Shown: positions 43,407-52,611, counted from the stretch's first letter. The stretch: DNA of 64,000 nucleotides from Chelatococcus composti (GCF_014201415.1 NZ_JACHEH010000005.1:366479-430478); one strand, 5' to 3'. Notes: generated by a model not told the origin, from the sequence alone. Translations and numbers: made by a program.

Positions 43407-44612
43407 TCAGGCGTCGGCGATGGTGAAGAGCTCGGCGTGACCGTCGAAACCGCGCAGCGCATGGTGGCCGACGGAGACGATGCCGTCGCGGAGCGGCTCG
43501 GGCGTCGAGGCAAGGAAGGCGGAGGAGAGCAGCGCGTTGCGTCCGAGCAGCCGGCATGTCGCCGAGATGCGGCTTGCCATGTTGACCGCCGGACCGATGA
43601 CGGTGAAGTCGAGACGGTCCTGGCTGCCGATGTTGCCGAAGAAGACATCGCCGAGGTGAAGCCCGACATAGGCGCCCGTGACGGGCAGGCCAGCAGCCGT
43701 GCGCCTGTCGTTAAGCTCCGCGATGCGCCGGCGCAGTAGCGCTTCCGCGGCAAGCGCGGCGCGGCAGGCCTCGCCCGGCTGCTCCGCGGGAAAGATCGCG
43801 AGAATGCCGTCGCCCATCAGCTTCAGAACATCGCCGCCCGCCTCGTGGATGGCGGAGATGGTCGCGTCCGCGTAGTCGTTGAGAAAGGGGATGATCTGGT
43901 CGGGCGCGACAGTGTTCGTGATCTGCGTGAAGCTGCGCAGGTCGCTGTACCACAGCACCGAGCGCACCTGGTCGGCCACGCCGCGCATGATGCGGCCCGC
44001 GAGGACGCGGCGGCCGGCATTGCGCCCGAGATAGGTCGCGACGAGTGTGTCTGTGATGCGCAGCAGCGAGGAGCACTTCACGGCGAGGGCGAGCTGTGGC
44101 ACGAGCCCGCACAGCAGCGCGGCCTCCTCGTCCGAGAAGCCCTCGGGCGCATCGCTCGCCCAGGAGGAATAGACGCAGTCCATCTCTCCGAGCGAACCCG
44201 CGTCGGCAAAGCGGTTGATGCAGGCGACATAATCCGTATGGCCCTGCCCGCGCAGCTCCACGAGCACGGGAAAATCCGCCGCGTCGCCCCTCGTGAAGTT
44301 GCGGCGCAGGGTCGTGGTGCCGGTCTCCAGCATGTGGAAGAAGGGGCTGCGGCGCCAGCTCGCCTCCGCGTCGGCGTTGCCGGCGAGCCGGCCATACTCG
44401 ATCATTTCGCGCTGTTCGTCGCGCCACCACGGGAACACGCGGCCTTCGTGGACGGGGTGCAGCGTGTCCATGATCACGGTCGCGCGTGTGAGCGGCAGGC
44501 CGGCGGCGGCAAGCCGCTGGCAGAAGCCGCGCACAAGGTCCGGTTCGGAAGTTCCGACGAGACCCGCCTCGGTCACCCAGGCGGCGACGTCGCTGAAGCG
44601 TCGATCGGTCAC
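43407..44612 (-). CDS. Class III adenylate/guanylate cyclase
   Basis: A 401-residue cyclase. The C-terminal catalytic domain has LWYSDLRSFTQITNTV (first metal Asp, about 223), the purine-contacting Lys and second Asp in VLKLMGDGILAIFPAEQ (about 262-278), DFTVIGPAVNMASRISATCR with the transition-state Asn and Arg. The Lys with an adjacent acidic/Thr pattern favours ATP over GTP but this is not certain. The first 200 residues form a separate, presumably regulatory domain. GTG 44612 is chosen with AGGA upstream. It precedes a CNB-domain antiporter in the same orientation, which suggests the cyclase signals to it. Confidence 0.85.
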   Translation of the reverse strand: MTDRRFSDVAAWVTEAGLVGTSEPDLVRGFCQRLAAAGLPLTRATVIMDTLHPVHEGRVFPWWRDEQREMIEYGRLAGNADAEASWRRSPFFHMLETGTTTLRRNFTRGDAADFPVLVELRGQGHTDYVACINRFADAGSLGEMDCVYSSWASDAPEGFSDEEAALLCGLVPQLALAVKCSSLLRITDTLVATYLGRNAGRRVLAGRIMRGVADQVRSVLWYSDLRSFTQITNTVAPDQIIPFLNDYADATISAIHEAGGDVLKLMGDGILAIFPAEQPGEACRAALAAEALLRRRIAELNDRRTAAGLPVTGAYVGLHLGDVFFGNIGSQDRLDFTVIGPAVNMASRISATCRLLGRNALLSSAFLASTPEPLRDGIVSVGHHALRGFDGHAELFTIADA

Positions 44613-44756
44613 GGGCAAGATCCTGCTGATGGGGCGGCAGCGGACGCCGCCGGGCTCCCGTCCCCTTGTCCCTTCTACCTTCCGGGTGTGGCAGCTCCTA
44701 GGCCCGCGGGCGCGGCGGGCGATCACAATTGGTCGCGCAGGACGGCTGAGGCCGGC

Positions 44757-44784
44757 ATTGCACATGGTCGGCACGTGATATAAG
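44757..44784 (+). promoter_or_regulatory. Candidate promoter for the phnA-like gene
   Basis: ATTGCAC (44757-44763) and TATAAG (44779-44784), separated by about 15-16 bases, provide a plausible -35 and -10 in the 255-base divergent region before the PhnA-like gene. The spacing is short of ideal. The rest of the region shows no repeat or hairpin I recognise, and the promoter of the divergent cyclase was not found. Confidence 0.35.
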
Positions 44785-44867
44785 CCTGTCGCGCAGCATC
44801 GATGTCGATCGTCCGTCGCGGCCCGTGCCGGACCGGCAGGGTGGCAAGGCACGAAAGCGAGGCGGGC

Positions 44868-45173
44868 ATGGCCGACGACAACGACGAGTATGTCTATGAC
44901 GAGACGACCGGCGAATGGCGCCCGGCGGCAGAGCTGGCCGCGGAGCGGGCTGCCGCGTCCGTGGCGCGCGACACTGCCGGCAACGTCCTCGCCGATGGGG
45001 ATTCCGTGATCCTCATCAAGGATCTCAAGGTCAAGGGCGCCAACCAGACCCTGAAGCAGGGCACCGTCATCAAGTCGATCCGCCTCACCGACAATGTCGA
45101 GGAGATCGACTGCCGCTACGAGGGCATCAAGGGTCTTGTGCTGCGCACCGAGTTCGTCCGCAAGCGCGGCTGA
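44868..45173 (+). CDS. PhnA/YjdM-type protein
   Basis: A 101-residue protein. VYDETTGEWRPAAELAAERA, then GNVLADGDSVILIKDLKVKG and KQGTVIKSIRLTDNVEEIDC match the C-terminal PhnA domain (SH3-like). The zinc ribbon of longer PhnA proteins is absent, so this is the short form. Despite the name, PhnA-like proteins are not phosphonoacetate hydrolases and their role is unsettled. GAGGCGGGC precedes ATG 44868. It stands alone; the next gene begins an unrelated acyl-CoA run. Confidence 0.8.
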   Translation: MADDNDEYVYDETTGEWRPAAELAAERAAASVARDTAGNVLADGDSVILIKDLKVKGANQTLKQGTVIKSIRLTDNVEEIDCRYEGIKGLVLRTEFVRKRG

Positions 45174-45295
45174 GCGGCGGGGCCGGACGCCCGTCCGGCC
45201 TTGCGCAAAATCCCGGTTGGCCCCGGCGACGGGCTCCAATACCGTGAAGGTGCCCGCTGCCGCCGGCAGCGGCCCAGTTCAGGGTGCGGGGCCGC

Positions 45296-46510
45296 ATGAA
45301 CTTCGAAATCTCCCCGAGGATAGAGGACTATCGCGCGCGCATCGCTGAATTCGTGGCACGCGAGATCCTGCCGCTCGAGGATGATCCGGATGCATTCGAC
45401 GCGCACGGCAACATCGCGCTCGACAGGCTCGGACCCCTTCGCGAGAAGGCAAGGGCGGCCGGGCTCTGGTGCCTGCAGCTCAAGGAGGAGACGGGCGGCG
45501 CCGGGCTCGGCAAGGTGGGCATGGCTGTCTGCTATGAGGAGATGAGCCGCTCCATCTTCGGGCCCGTGGTCTTCAATGCGGCACCGCCGGACGACGGCAA
45601 CATGATGCTGCTCGAGGCCGTGGGAACGCCGGAGCAGAAGGCGCGGTGGCTCGCCCCCATCGTCGCCGGCGAGGTCCGCTCCGCCTTCGCCATGACCGAG
45701 CCTCACCCAGGCAGCGGCTCGGACCCGTCGATGATGCTCACACGTGCGGAAAGGTGCGGCGACACCTATGTCGTCAGGGGCCGCAAGTGGTTCATCACCG
45801 GGGCGGAGGCGGCGAGCCACTTCATCCTCATCGCTCGCACATCGGACGATCCGCGCCACGGCCTCACGGCCTTCCTCTTCCACGGCGACCAGCCCGGCTG
45901 GCGCATCGAGCGCCGCATTCCCATCCTGGGGCCGGAGGAGCATGGCGGCCATTGCGAGCTGGTGTTCGACGGCCTCGAGATCCCGGCCGAGAACATCCTT
46001 CTCGGCGAGGGGCGGGGCCTCAAGGTGGCACAGATGCGGCTGGGCCCGGCCCGCCTCACCCACTGCATGCGCTGGCTCGGCCTCGCCAAGCGCTGCGTGG
46101 AAATCGCGCGCGACTATGCAGGCGAGCGGTACAGCTTCGGCCAGCGCCTGGCGGACCGGGAGAGCATCCAGCTCATGCTCGGCGGCCTCGCCATGCGCAT
46201 CGAGATCGGCCGTCTTCTCGTCATGCGTGCGGCGTGGGAGCTCGACCGAGGCGGCTTCGCCCGCAAGGAGGTGTCGATGGCCAAGATCCACGTGGCCAAT
46301 GTCCTGCACGAGGCCGCCGACATCGCCATCCAGATCAACGGCGCGCGTGGCTATTCCAGGGACACGGTGCTGGAGTGGATCTACCGCTACGCCCGCCAGG
46401 CGCGGCTGGTCGACGGGGCTGACGAGGTCCACAAGATGGTTCTCAACCGGTTCCTGAACGAGGAGGGAAGCGGCTTCTGGCGCTGGGAGGTCGCAGCCCC
46501 GCCGATGTGA
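45296..46510 (+). CDS. Acyl-CoA dehydrogenase
   Basis: A 404-residue flavin-dependent enzyme that introduces a double bond into an acyl-CoA. SAFAMTEPHPGSGSDPSMML and RKWFITGAEAASHFILIART are the FAD-binding signature segments, and the C-terminal INGARGYSRDTVLEWIYRYA region is the usual acyl-CoA/flavin contact. ATG 45296 is preferred to GTG 45284, which has no better ribosome site. The catalytic Glu is probably in the helix around WIYRYARQARLVDG, but I cannot place it exactly. It heads a run with an AMP-binding ligase and an APH-like kinase, typical of a catabolic pathway for a long-chain or branched substrate. Confidence 0.82.
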   Translation: MNFEISPRIEDYRARIAEFVAREILPLEDDPDAFDAHGNIALDRLGPLREKARAAGLWCLQLKEETGGAGLGKVGMAVCYEEMSRSIFGPVVFNAAPPDDGNMMLLEAVGTPEQKARWLAPIVAGEVRSAFAMTEPHPGSGSDPSMMLTRAERCGDTYVVRGRKWFITGAEAASHFILIARTSDDPRHGLTAFLFHGDQPGWRIERRIPILGPEEHGGHCELVFDGLEIPAENILLGEGRGLKVAQMRLGPARLTHCMRWLGLAKRCVEIARDYAGERYSFGQRLADRESIQLMLGGLAMRIEIGRLLVMRAAWELDRGGFARKEVSMAKIHVANVLHEAADIAIQINGARGYSRDTVLEWIYRYARQARLVDGADEVHKMVLNRFLNEEGSGFWRWEVAAPPM

Positions 46511-46592
46511 GAGCGAAGACCGCCGGGACGCACGCAAAGGAACCCGACAGAAGGTCCGCGCCCGGCACCGGATGGAGGGAGGACAACGATCC

Positions 46593-48200
46593 ATGCGTCT
46601 CGACGCCCATCTCGCGCCGCGACCGGCCAACAACGTGCCCCTGACGCCGCTCGATCTTCTGGAGCGAACCATCGAGGCCCATCCCGAGCGGCCCGCCGTC
46701 GTCTGGCGGGACCGATCGCTGACCTATCGCGCCTTCGGGCGGATGGTTGCGCGCTTCGCCTCGTTTCTTCTCGATCGCGGCGTCGGCCCCGGCGATGTCG
46801 TGTCCGTCATCGCGCCCAACCGGCCGGAGATGCTTGCCGCCCATTACGCGGTGCCGATGATCGGCGCCGTTCTCAACACCATCAACACGCGGCTCGAGAC
46901 GGAAACGGTCTCCTACATCCTCGACCACGCCGAGGCACGCCTTCTGATCGCCGATCCCGCCTTCATCGACACGGCGCGGACGGCGGCATCGGCCGCCGGC
47001 GTGCCGCTCGTCGTCCTTTCCGCCGGGGACGGTGCCGCAGCATCCGACGGCCTCGACCTGTTCGCGGAAGACGTGCAGGTTGCCGTCGACTACAGGGCCT
47101 TCGTCAGGGACGAGTGGCAGCCCATCTGCCTCAACTACACCTCCGGCACGACGGGCCGTCCAAAGGGCGTCGTCTACCATCACCGCGGAGCCTATCTGAA
47201 TGCGCTCGGCAACGTGCTGGCGCTCGGGCTCGACCGGCACAGCGTCTATCTGTGGACCCTGCCGATGTTTCACTGCAACGGCTGGTGCCATACCTGGGCC
47301 GTGACGGCGGCCGCCGGCTTGCACGTCTGCCTTGATCGCGTCGATCCCGCCCTCATCTTCGCTGCCATCGAGCGGCACGGCGTCACGCATCTCAGCTGCG
47401 CGCCGGTGGTGCTCTACATGTTGCTGAACCATCCGGCCAGCCGGAAGAAGGAGGTTTCCCGCAAGGTGCGCGTCGCGACGGGCGGGGCCGCGCCCACGAG
47501 CGCACTGATTGCGCAGATGGAGGCGCTGGGCTTTGACCTGATCCATCTCTACGGACTGACGGAATCCTACGGACCCGCCACCCTGTGCGAGCTCGACGGG
47601 ACGGCCGGGCTCGACGTGGAGGAGAAGGCGCAGCTTCTGGCGCGGCAGGGCTTTCGCCACGTCACCGGCAGCAGGGTGCGCGTCGTCGACAGCGCGGGCG
47701 CCGACGTGGCCCGCGACGGCACGACGACGGGCGAGATCGTGCTCGCGGGCAACACGCTGATGGCCGGCTACTACCGCGACGAGGCCGCGACGGCCGGCGC
47801 TTTTGCAGGCGGCGTCTTCCACACGGGCGATCTTGCGGTGGTGCATGGCGATGGCCGCATCGAGATCAAGGATCGGGCGAAGGATGTCATCATCTCGGGC
47901 GGCGAGAACATCTCGAGCCTTGAGGTCGAGAACGTGCTGCACCGGCACCCCGCCGTCCTCATCGCCGCCGTGGTGGCCGCGCCCGATCCCAAATGGGGCG
48001 AGGTGCCGTGCGCCTTCGTCGAGCTCAAGGAGCCGGAGGCCGTAACGGCGGAGGAGCTGACGGCCTTCTGCAGGGAACGGCTCGCGGGCTTCAAGGTGCC
48101 GAAGCGCTTCGTCTTCGGCGAGCTGCCCAAGACGGCGACGGGCAAGATCCAGAAGTTCCTGCTCCGCGCCGAGGCGGCGGTTGCCGCCGGAACCGCCTGA
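46593..48200 (+). CDS. AMP-dependent acyl-CoA synthetase
   Basis: A 535-residue ANL-superfamily ligase that activates a carboxylic acid through an acyl-adenylate and joins it to CoA. The P-loop-like motif is YTSGTTGRPKG (about 181-191); the A5 motif YGLTESYGPATLCE, the A7/A8 hinge GDLAVVHGDGRIEIKDRAKD and the catalytic lysine near the end (PKTATGKIQKFLLR) are intact. ATG 46593 is nine bases after GGAGGGAGGA; an upstream in-frame ATG (46572) lies before the site. It follows the acyl-CoA dehydrogenase by 82 bases, same strand. Substrate not identifiable; the group favours medium- to long-chain acids. Confidence 0.88.
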   Translation: MRLDAHLAPRPANNVPLTPLDLLERTIEAHPERPAVVWRDRSLTYRAFGRMVARFASFLLDRGVGPGDVVSVIAPNRPEMLAAHYAVPMIGAVLNTINTRLETETVSYILDHAEARLLIADPAFIDTARTAASAAGVPLVVLSAGDGAAASDGLDLFAEDVQVAVDYRAFVRDEWQPICLNYTSGTTGRPKGVVYHHRGAYLNALGNVLALGLDRHSVYLWTLPMFHCNGWCHTWAVTAAAGLHVCLDRVDPALIFAAIERHGVTHLSCAPVVLYMLLNHPASRKKEVSRKVRVATGGAAPTSALIAQMEALGFDLIHLYGLTESYGPATLCELDGTAGLDVEEKAQLLARQGFRHVTGSRVRVVDSAGADVARDGTTTGEIVLAGNTLMAGYYRDEAATAGAFAGGVFHTGDLAVVHGDGRIEIKDRAKDVIISGGENISSLEVENVLHRHPAVLIAAVVAAPDPKWGEVPCAFVELKEPEAVTAEELTAFCRERLAGFKVPKRFVFGELPKTATGKIQKFLLRAEAAVAAGTA

Positions 48201-48217
48201 ACGCTGGAGCTGCGGCG

Positions 48218-49264
48218 ATGACGGAGAGGGCTCCGACCTGTCTTAGCAATGTCGACTTCGAGCCGGCTGCGCTGGTGCGCTTTCTCGCCGAGCACTTTGG
48301 CGGCAGCGCCGACCGCTTCAGCCTGGACAGGATCAGCGGCGGGCAGTCGAACCCCACGTATTTCGTGGATTTCGGCGAGCGGCGCATGGTCCTCCGCAAG
48401 CAGCCGAACGGGCCGATCCTGCCCGGCGCGCACGCCGTCGACCGGGAATACCGGGTGCTCGAGGCGCTGGCGGACACGGGCGTGCCGGTGCCGCGGCCGA
48501 TCCTCTACCACGCCGGGGCGGATCTCCTCGGCACGCCCTTCTACCTGATGGAGCGGCTCGATGGCCGCGTCTTCCACGACTGCGCGCTGCCGGGCCTTGC
48601 GCGAGAGGAGCGGCGCGGCATCTACCTCGCCATGGCCGAAGCGCTGGCGCGGCTGCATGCCGTCCGCCCGCAGGAGGTCGGCCTTGCTGACTTCGGCCGG
48701 CCCGGCAACTATTTCCAGCGGCAGATCGCACGCTGGTCGAAGCAACTCCACGCTTCGCCGGGCGAACCTGTTCCCGCGCTCGGGCGCGTCGAGGCCTGGC
48801 TCAGGGAGAACCTGCCGGCCGACGACGGGACGGTTGCGATCGCGCACGGGGATTTCCGCCTGGGCAACCTGCTCTTCCACGCCACGGAGCCCCGCGTCGT
48901 CGCCATTCTCGACTGGGAACTGTCGACTCTCGGCCATCCGCTGGCCGATCTCGGCTTTTGCTGCATGCCGTGGCACACGGCGCCGGACGAGTACGGCGGC
49001 ATCCTGGGCCTCGACCATGCGGCGCTCGGCATCCCGTCGCGCGAGGAGTTCGTCGCACACTACCTCGCCCATGCCGTGCCGACCGCGCCGTTGCGGCGGT
49101 TCCATGTCGCTTTCGCGCTCTTCCGCTTCGCGGTCATCTTCGTCGGCATCGCCGACCGGGCGCGCGCCGGCAATGCCGCGTCGGCCGAGGCGGCAAGGCT
49201 CGGCCCGCTCGCCGGCCGCTTCGCGCAACGGGCGCTGGAGGTCATCGAGACCGCAGACTGGTGA
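48218..49264 (+). CDS. APH-type phosphotransferase (ACAD10-like kinase domain)
   Basis: A 348-residue aminoglycoside-phosphotransferase-fold kinase. SGGQSNPTYFV is the ATP-binding strand, HGDFRLGNLLFH (about 210-221) the catalytic loop with Asp, and ILDWELSTLG (about 232-241) the metal-binding DFG-equivalent. The family that accompanies acyl-CoA dehydrogenases (ACAD10/ACAD11-type) phosphorylates hydroxyacyl-CoA, supporting a role in the same pathway as the two upstream genes. It starts 17 bases after the ligase gene. Antibiotic resistance is unlikely given the context. Confidence 0.85.
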   Translation: MTERAPTCLSNVDFEPAALVRFLAEHFGGSADRFSLDRISGGQSNPTYFVDFGERRMVLRKQPNGPILPGAHAVDREYRVLEALADTGVPVPRPILYHAGADLLGTPFYLMERLDGRVFHDCALPGLAREERRGIYLAMAEALARLHAVRPQEVGLADFGRPGNYFQRQIARWSKQLHASPGEPVPALGRVEAWLRENLPADDGTVAIAHGDFRLGNLLFHATEPRVVAILDWELSTLGHPLADLGFCCMPWHTAPDEYGGILGLDHAALGIPSREEFVAHYLAHAVPTAPLRRFHVAFALFRFAVIFVGIADRARAGNAASAEAARLGPLAGRFAQRALEVIETADW

Positions 49265-49276
49265 GCTGCCGCGGGC

Positions 49277-50116
49277 TCAGCCAAGTTCCAGCGTTGTGAC
49301 GCCGAAGACGCCGCTCATGTCGATGGCCGGGGCCGGCCCGCGGTACATGCGGGCCGTCTCGAAGCCCGGCGACAGGCCTGCGCCGGCGAGGAAGTCGGCG
49401 AATGCCCCGGCCGTCTCCAGCACGTCGATATGGACGGGGCCGCCGCAGGCCTCCGCGAGGGCACCGAGCAGGCGTTCCGCCGTCGCACCGTCCCGGGCGA
49501 AGAGCGGGCCTATCTTGAAGCCGTCACGGCAGGGGCGGGCGACGCCGTAGCCGGTAATGCCGTCCCCGCCCGTCGCCGCGAAGGCGACATGCGGCGGGCG
49601 CAGCCACAGGTCGAGGAAGGCGCGTCTCGGCGCCGGAAAGAAGGGGGCATCGAAGGCGGCGACGGCAGCCATGAGCTCCGTCGTCACCGGCGCAATGGCC
49701 GCGGAGGTTGCCTGCGGCGTGGCCAGGCGCCCGCTGTAGCGGATCGTGCGATAGGCGGGGGCGAAGCCCATGGTGCGATAGTTGGCCTGCTGGGCGGGCA
49801 CGCCGTCGAGGCCGACGGTGCGGCCGGCGAGCCGCGCCATGCCGGCGTCCCACACGGCCTTGCCGTAGCCTTTGCCCCGATGCCCGGGCCGGCAGATGTA
49901 GAGCCCGATGAAGCCGAAGCTGTCCCCGTAGGCGACGGCCGAGATGCCGGCCACCAGTGTGCCGTCCACGAAGGCGCCGAGAAAGCCTTCCGGGTCCGCC
50001 GCATGAAAGGCGGCGGCGTCGGCAAGGCCCGGGTTCCACCCTTCGAGCGCCGCCCAGTCGACCAGCGTCTCCACCTCGGCAGGGGTCAGGGGACGTATCG
50101 TCGGCGCGTGCTGCAT
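49277..50116 (-). CDS. GNAT acetyltransferase, two tandem domains
   Basis: A 279-residue protein. The first half carries the acetyl-CoA-binding motif RPGHRGKGYGKAVWDAGMAR, the second half resembles the C-terminal GNAT-like domain found in the YitI/puromycin-like group (GNAT plus DUF1248/acetyltransf-18). Both acetyl acceptor sites are unknown. It shares its first base with the racemase stop (ATGA-type overlap at 50116) and is the last gene of the polyamine-type operon. GNAT genes follow amino-acid or polyamine transporters in many proteobacteria and may modify the imported compound. Confidence 0.72.
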   Translation of the reverse strand: MQHAPTIRPLTPAEVETLVDWAALEGWNPGLADAAAFHAADPEGFLGAFVDGTLVAGISAVAYGDSFGFIGLYICRPGHRGKGYGKAVWDAGMARLAGRTVGLDGVPAQQANYRTMGFAPAYRTIRYSGRLATPQATSAAIAPVTTELMAAVAAFDAPFFPAPRRAFLDLWLRPPHVAFAATGGDGITGYGVARPCRDGFKIGPLFARDGATAERLLGALAEACGGPVHIDVLETAGAFADFLAGAGLSPGFETARMYRGPAPAIDMSGVFGVTTLELG

Positions 50117-50862
50117 CAGGCGACCGCCTTGCCCTCCAGGCCGAAGCCGGCGAGGAGGCCGGCATAGGGCTTGACGGCAGGCCGGGCATAGGCCCCGCGC
50201 TTGCCGGTGGCGAGGCCCAGCGCCACCAGCGCCTCGGCCTGCTTGACGGCTGCCCCGACGCCGTCGACGACGGGGATACCGAATTCCTCGCGCAGGGCGA
50301 CGGCGAGGTCCGCCATGCCGGCGCAGCCGAGCACGATCGCCTCCGCATGGTCCTCCGCGAGCGCACGGGCGATCTCGCCGCGCAGGACTGCCACGACGCT
50401 GGATGCCGGATCTTCGAGCTCGAGAACCGGGATGCCGAGCGCGCGCACGCGGGCCCGCGGCTCCATGCCGTAGCGGCGGACAAGTTCGGCGACCGGCACC
50501 AGCGAGCGCTGCGACATCGTCACGACGGTGAAACGCCGGGCGAGGAAGGAGGCGAGGCTGAGCGCGGCCTCGCATATGCCGATGACGGGAATGGTGGCCA
50601 TGGCGCGGGCGGCATCGAGCCCCGTGTCGTCGAAACAGGCGATGATCGCCGCCGCGGCGCCCGCCCGTTCTCCGCGCGCGATCTCGGCAAGGAGGCCCGG
50701 CACCGCCAGCGCTTCGTCGTAATAGCCCTCGATCGAGGCAGGCCCCATGGTGGAGGTCACGGCCTCGATGACGGTCGACGGCCCGGCGGCTGCGCGCGCC
50801 GCCGCGGCGATGGTGGCGGTCATCGAGGCGGTGGTGTTGGGATTGACGACGAGGAGATGCAT
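50116..50862 (-). CDS. Asp/Glu/hydantoin racemase family protein
   Basis: A 248-residue enzyme of the hydantoin/aspartate racemase fold. It begins LLVVNPNTTASMTATIAAAA, carries the first Cys in AIIACFDDTGLDAAR and the second in AIVLGCAGMADLAVAL, the two-base racemisation pair, with the ThrSer-rich MSQRS loop. In catabolic clusters these enzymes interconvert the two faces of hydantoins or amino acids for downstream opening. It lies 20 bases after the potC-like permease and overlaps the GNAT gene by one base, so it belongs to the transport operon. The substrate is unknown. Confidence 0.78.
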   Translation of the reverse strand: MHLLVVNPNTTASMTATIAAAARAAAGPSTVIEAVTSTMGPASIEGYYDEALAVPGLLAEIARGERAGAAAAIIACFDDTGLDAARAMATIPVIGICEAALSLASFLARRFTVVTMSQRSLVPVAELVRRYGMEPRARVRALGIPVLELEDPASSVVAVLRGEIARALAEDHAEAIVLGCAGMADLAVALREEFGIPVVDGVGAAVKQAEALVALGLATGKRGAYARPAVKPYAGLLAGFGLEGKAVA

Positions 50863-50882
50863 GGGAGGTTCCCGGCAATGCC

Positions 50883-51701
50883 TCAGGCACGTGCCCTGCG
50901 CCGCCCGAGCCAGACAATGACGGCGAGCGTGAGGGAAATGACGAGGAAGGAGAAGAGGGTGGTCACCGTGCCGAGCGCGTAGAGTACCGGCGTGGTGACG
51001 TTGGTCGTCATGGCGTAGATCTCGAGCGGCAGCGTGTTGTAGGTGCCGGCCGTCATCAGCGAGCGGGCGAACTCGTCGTAGGACAGCGTGAAGCCGAAGA
51101 GACCGACGCCGACCAGCATCGGCGCGATCATCGGCAGGAGCACATGGCGGAAGGTCTGCCACGGCGAGGCGCCGAGGTCGCGCGCCGCCTCCTCGTAGGA
51201 AGGCGAGAAGCGGTTGAAGACCGCGAACATGATGAGCACGCCGAAGGGAAGCGTCCAGGTGAGGTGCGCGCCAAAGGCCGAGCCATACCAGGACGGGCGG
51301 ATCCCGATCTGCTGGAACATGACGCCGATGCCGAGCGAGATGATGATCGACGGCACCACGAGGCTGGCGACGGTGAGATAGAACAGGGGCGTCGCCCCGA
51401 CAAACCGGCGCCGGAAGGCGAGGCCGGCGAGCAGGGAGACGACGACCGTTGCTGCCATCACCATGAGGCCGAGCGTGAAGGAGCGGCGGAAGGAGCCACC
51501 GAAGTCGCCCACCGCCTGCTGCTCGGTGAGATTGCGGAACCAGTGCAGCGAGACCCCATTGAGCGGGAAGGTGAGGCCGCCATCGGGCCCCTGGAAGGAC
51601 AGGATCATGATCGCCGACAGCGGCCCGTAGAGAAAGAGGACGAACAGGGCGAAGAAGGCGGCGAGGATCCAGAAGCTGGCGGGGCGTCGTTCGCGGCGCA
51701 T
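50883..51701 (-). CDS. ABC permease, PotC-like
   Basis: A 272-residue permease of the spermidine/putrescine type. FFALFVLFLYGPLSAIMILS is the first helix and DLGASPWQTFRHVLLPMIAP the EAA loop with the conserved Gly. ATG 51701 is one base after the potB-like stop. With the neighbouring genes it forms a complete binding-protein-dependent importer for a polyamine-like or amide ligand. PotC is assigned by its place after PotB and similarity; the true ligand may be different, as the racemase in the operon suggests. Confidence 0.85.
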   Translation of the reverse strand: MRRERRPASFWILAAFFALFVLFLYGPLSAIMILSFQGPDGGLTFPLNGVSLHWFRNLTEQQAVGDFGGSFRRSFTLGLMVMAATVVVSLLAGLAFRRRFVGATPLFYLTVASLVVPSIIISLGIGVMFQQIGIRPSWYGSAFGAHLTWTLPFGVLIMFAVFNRFSPSYEEAARDLGASPWQTFRHVLLPMIAPMLVGVGLFGFTLSYDEFARSLMTAGTYNTLPLEIYAMTTNVTTPVLYALGTVTTLFSFLVISLTLAVIVWLGRRRARA

Positions 51702-51702
51702 G

Positions 51703-52611
51703 TCACAGCTCCTTGCGGATGTCGACGACGCGCAGGATGCCCGCCACCATCAGGAGGACGAGCAGCACGACGGCGTTGGCGGCCGCCGCCGGGTACTGCA
51801 GCAGCGACATCTGATTGCGCATCATCAGCGCCACCGAGGCGCTCTGGCCGCCGGACATGACCTGCACGGTGATGAAATCGGCCATCACCAGCGTGACGAC
51901 GAAGATGGTGCCGATCGCCATTCCCGGCTTGGCCAGCGGCAGGACAACGTTCCACAGCACCTGCCAGGCGTTCGCGCCGGCATCGCGCGCGGCCTCGATG
52001 AGCGAACGGTCGATGCGCATGAGCGTGTTGAAGATCGGCGTCACCATGAACAGCGTGTAGAGGTGCACCATGGCGAGCACGACAGCGAAGTCGGAGTAGA
52101 GCAGCCATTCGACCGGCGCCGAGACGACCCCCGTCTTGAGGAGCGCCGCATTGACGAGGCCGTTGCGTCCCAAGACCGGGATCCACGAGATCATGCGGAT
52201 GATGTTTGAGGTCAGGAACGGCACCGTGCAGACGAGGAACAGCACGGTCTGCATTGTCGTGCTGCGCACGTGGAAGGCCAGGAAATAGGCGACCCAGAAG
52301 CCGATGAAGAGCGTCAGCGCCCAGACGATGACGGCATATTTCAGCGTGTTGAGATAGGTGCGCCAGGTGACCCAGGAGCCGAGCGTATCAACATAGTTGG
52401 TGAGGATGAAATCGGGATAGAGCCGCGCAAAGTCGTAGTCCCAGAAGCTGACCACCACGATCATCACGATCGGCGCGAGGAGGAAGAAGCCGAGGATGAG
52501 CGCGAGCGGTGCCGCTTGCAGGTAGGCGACGAGCCGCCCCGGCACGGAGGCGAGACGCGCGCGGGTGGTGCGGGCCGGGGCAACGGCGGGCTGTTCGACG
52601 GCGATGGCCAT
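51703..52611 (-). CDS. ABC permease, PotB-like
   Basis: A 302-residue permease. AAPLALILGFFLLAPIVMIV is the first helix and DAGANAWQVLWNVVLPLAKP the EAA motif, typical of PotB-type subunits of polyamine importers. It is followed immediately by the PotC-like permease. A GC-rich hairpin lies between this gene and the binding-protein gene upstream, a common way to lower permease expression relative to the binding protein. Confidence 0.85.
   Translation of the reverse strand: MAIAVEQPAVAPARTTRARLASVPGRLVAYLQAAPLALILGFFLLAPIVMIVVVSFWDYDFARLYPDFILTNYVDTLGSWVTWRTYLNTLKYAVIVWALTLFIGFWVAYFLAFHVRSTTMQTVLFLVCTVPFLTSNIIRMISWIPVLGRNGLVNAALLKTGVVSAPVEWLLYSDFAVVLAMVHLYTLFMVTPIFNTLMRIDRSLIEAARDAGANAWQVLWNVVLPLAKPGMAIGTIFVVTLVMADFITVQVMSGGQSASVALMMRNQMSLLQYPAAAANAVVLLVLLMVAGILRVVDIRKEL

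Noticed and set aside
49262..49279. TGAGC...GCTCA hairpin containing stop codons of the APH-type and GNAT genes
   Set aside because: The arms are only five bases, with an eight-base loop, and may be chance given that both ends must be stop codons; kept out of the feature list.
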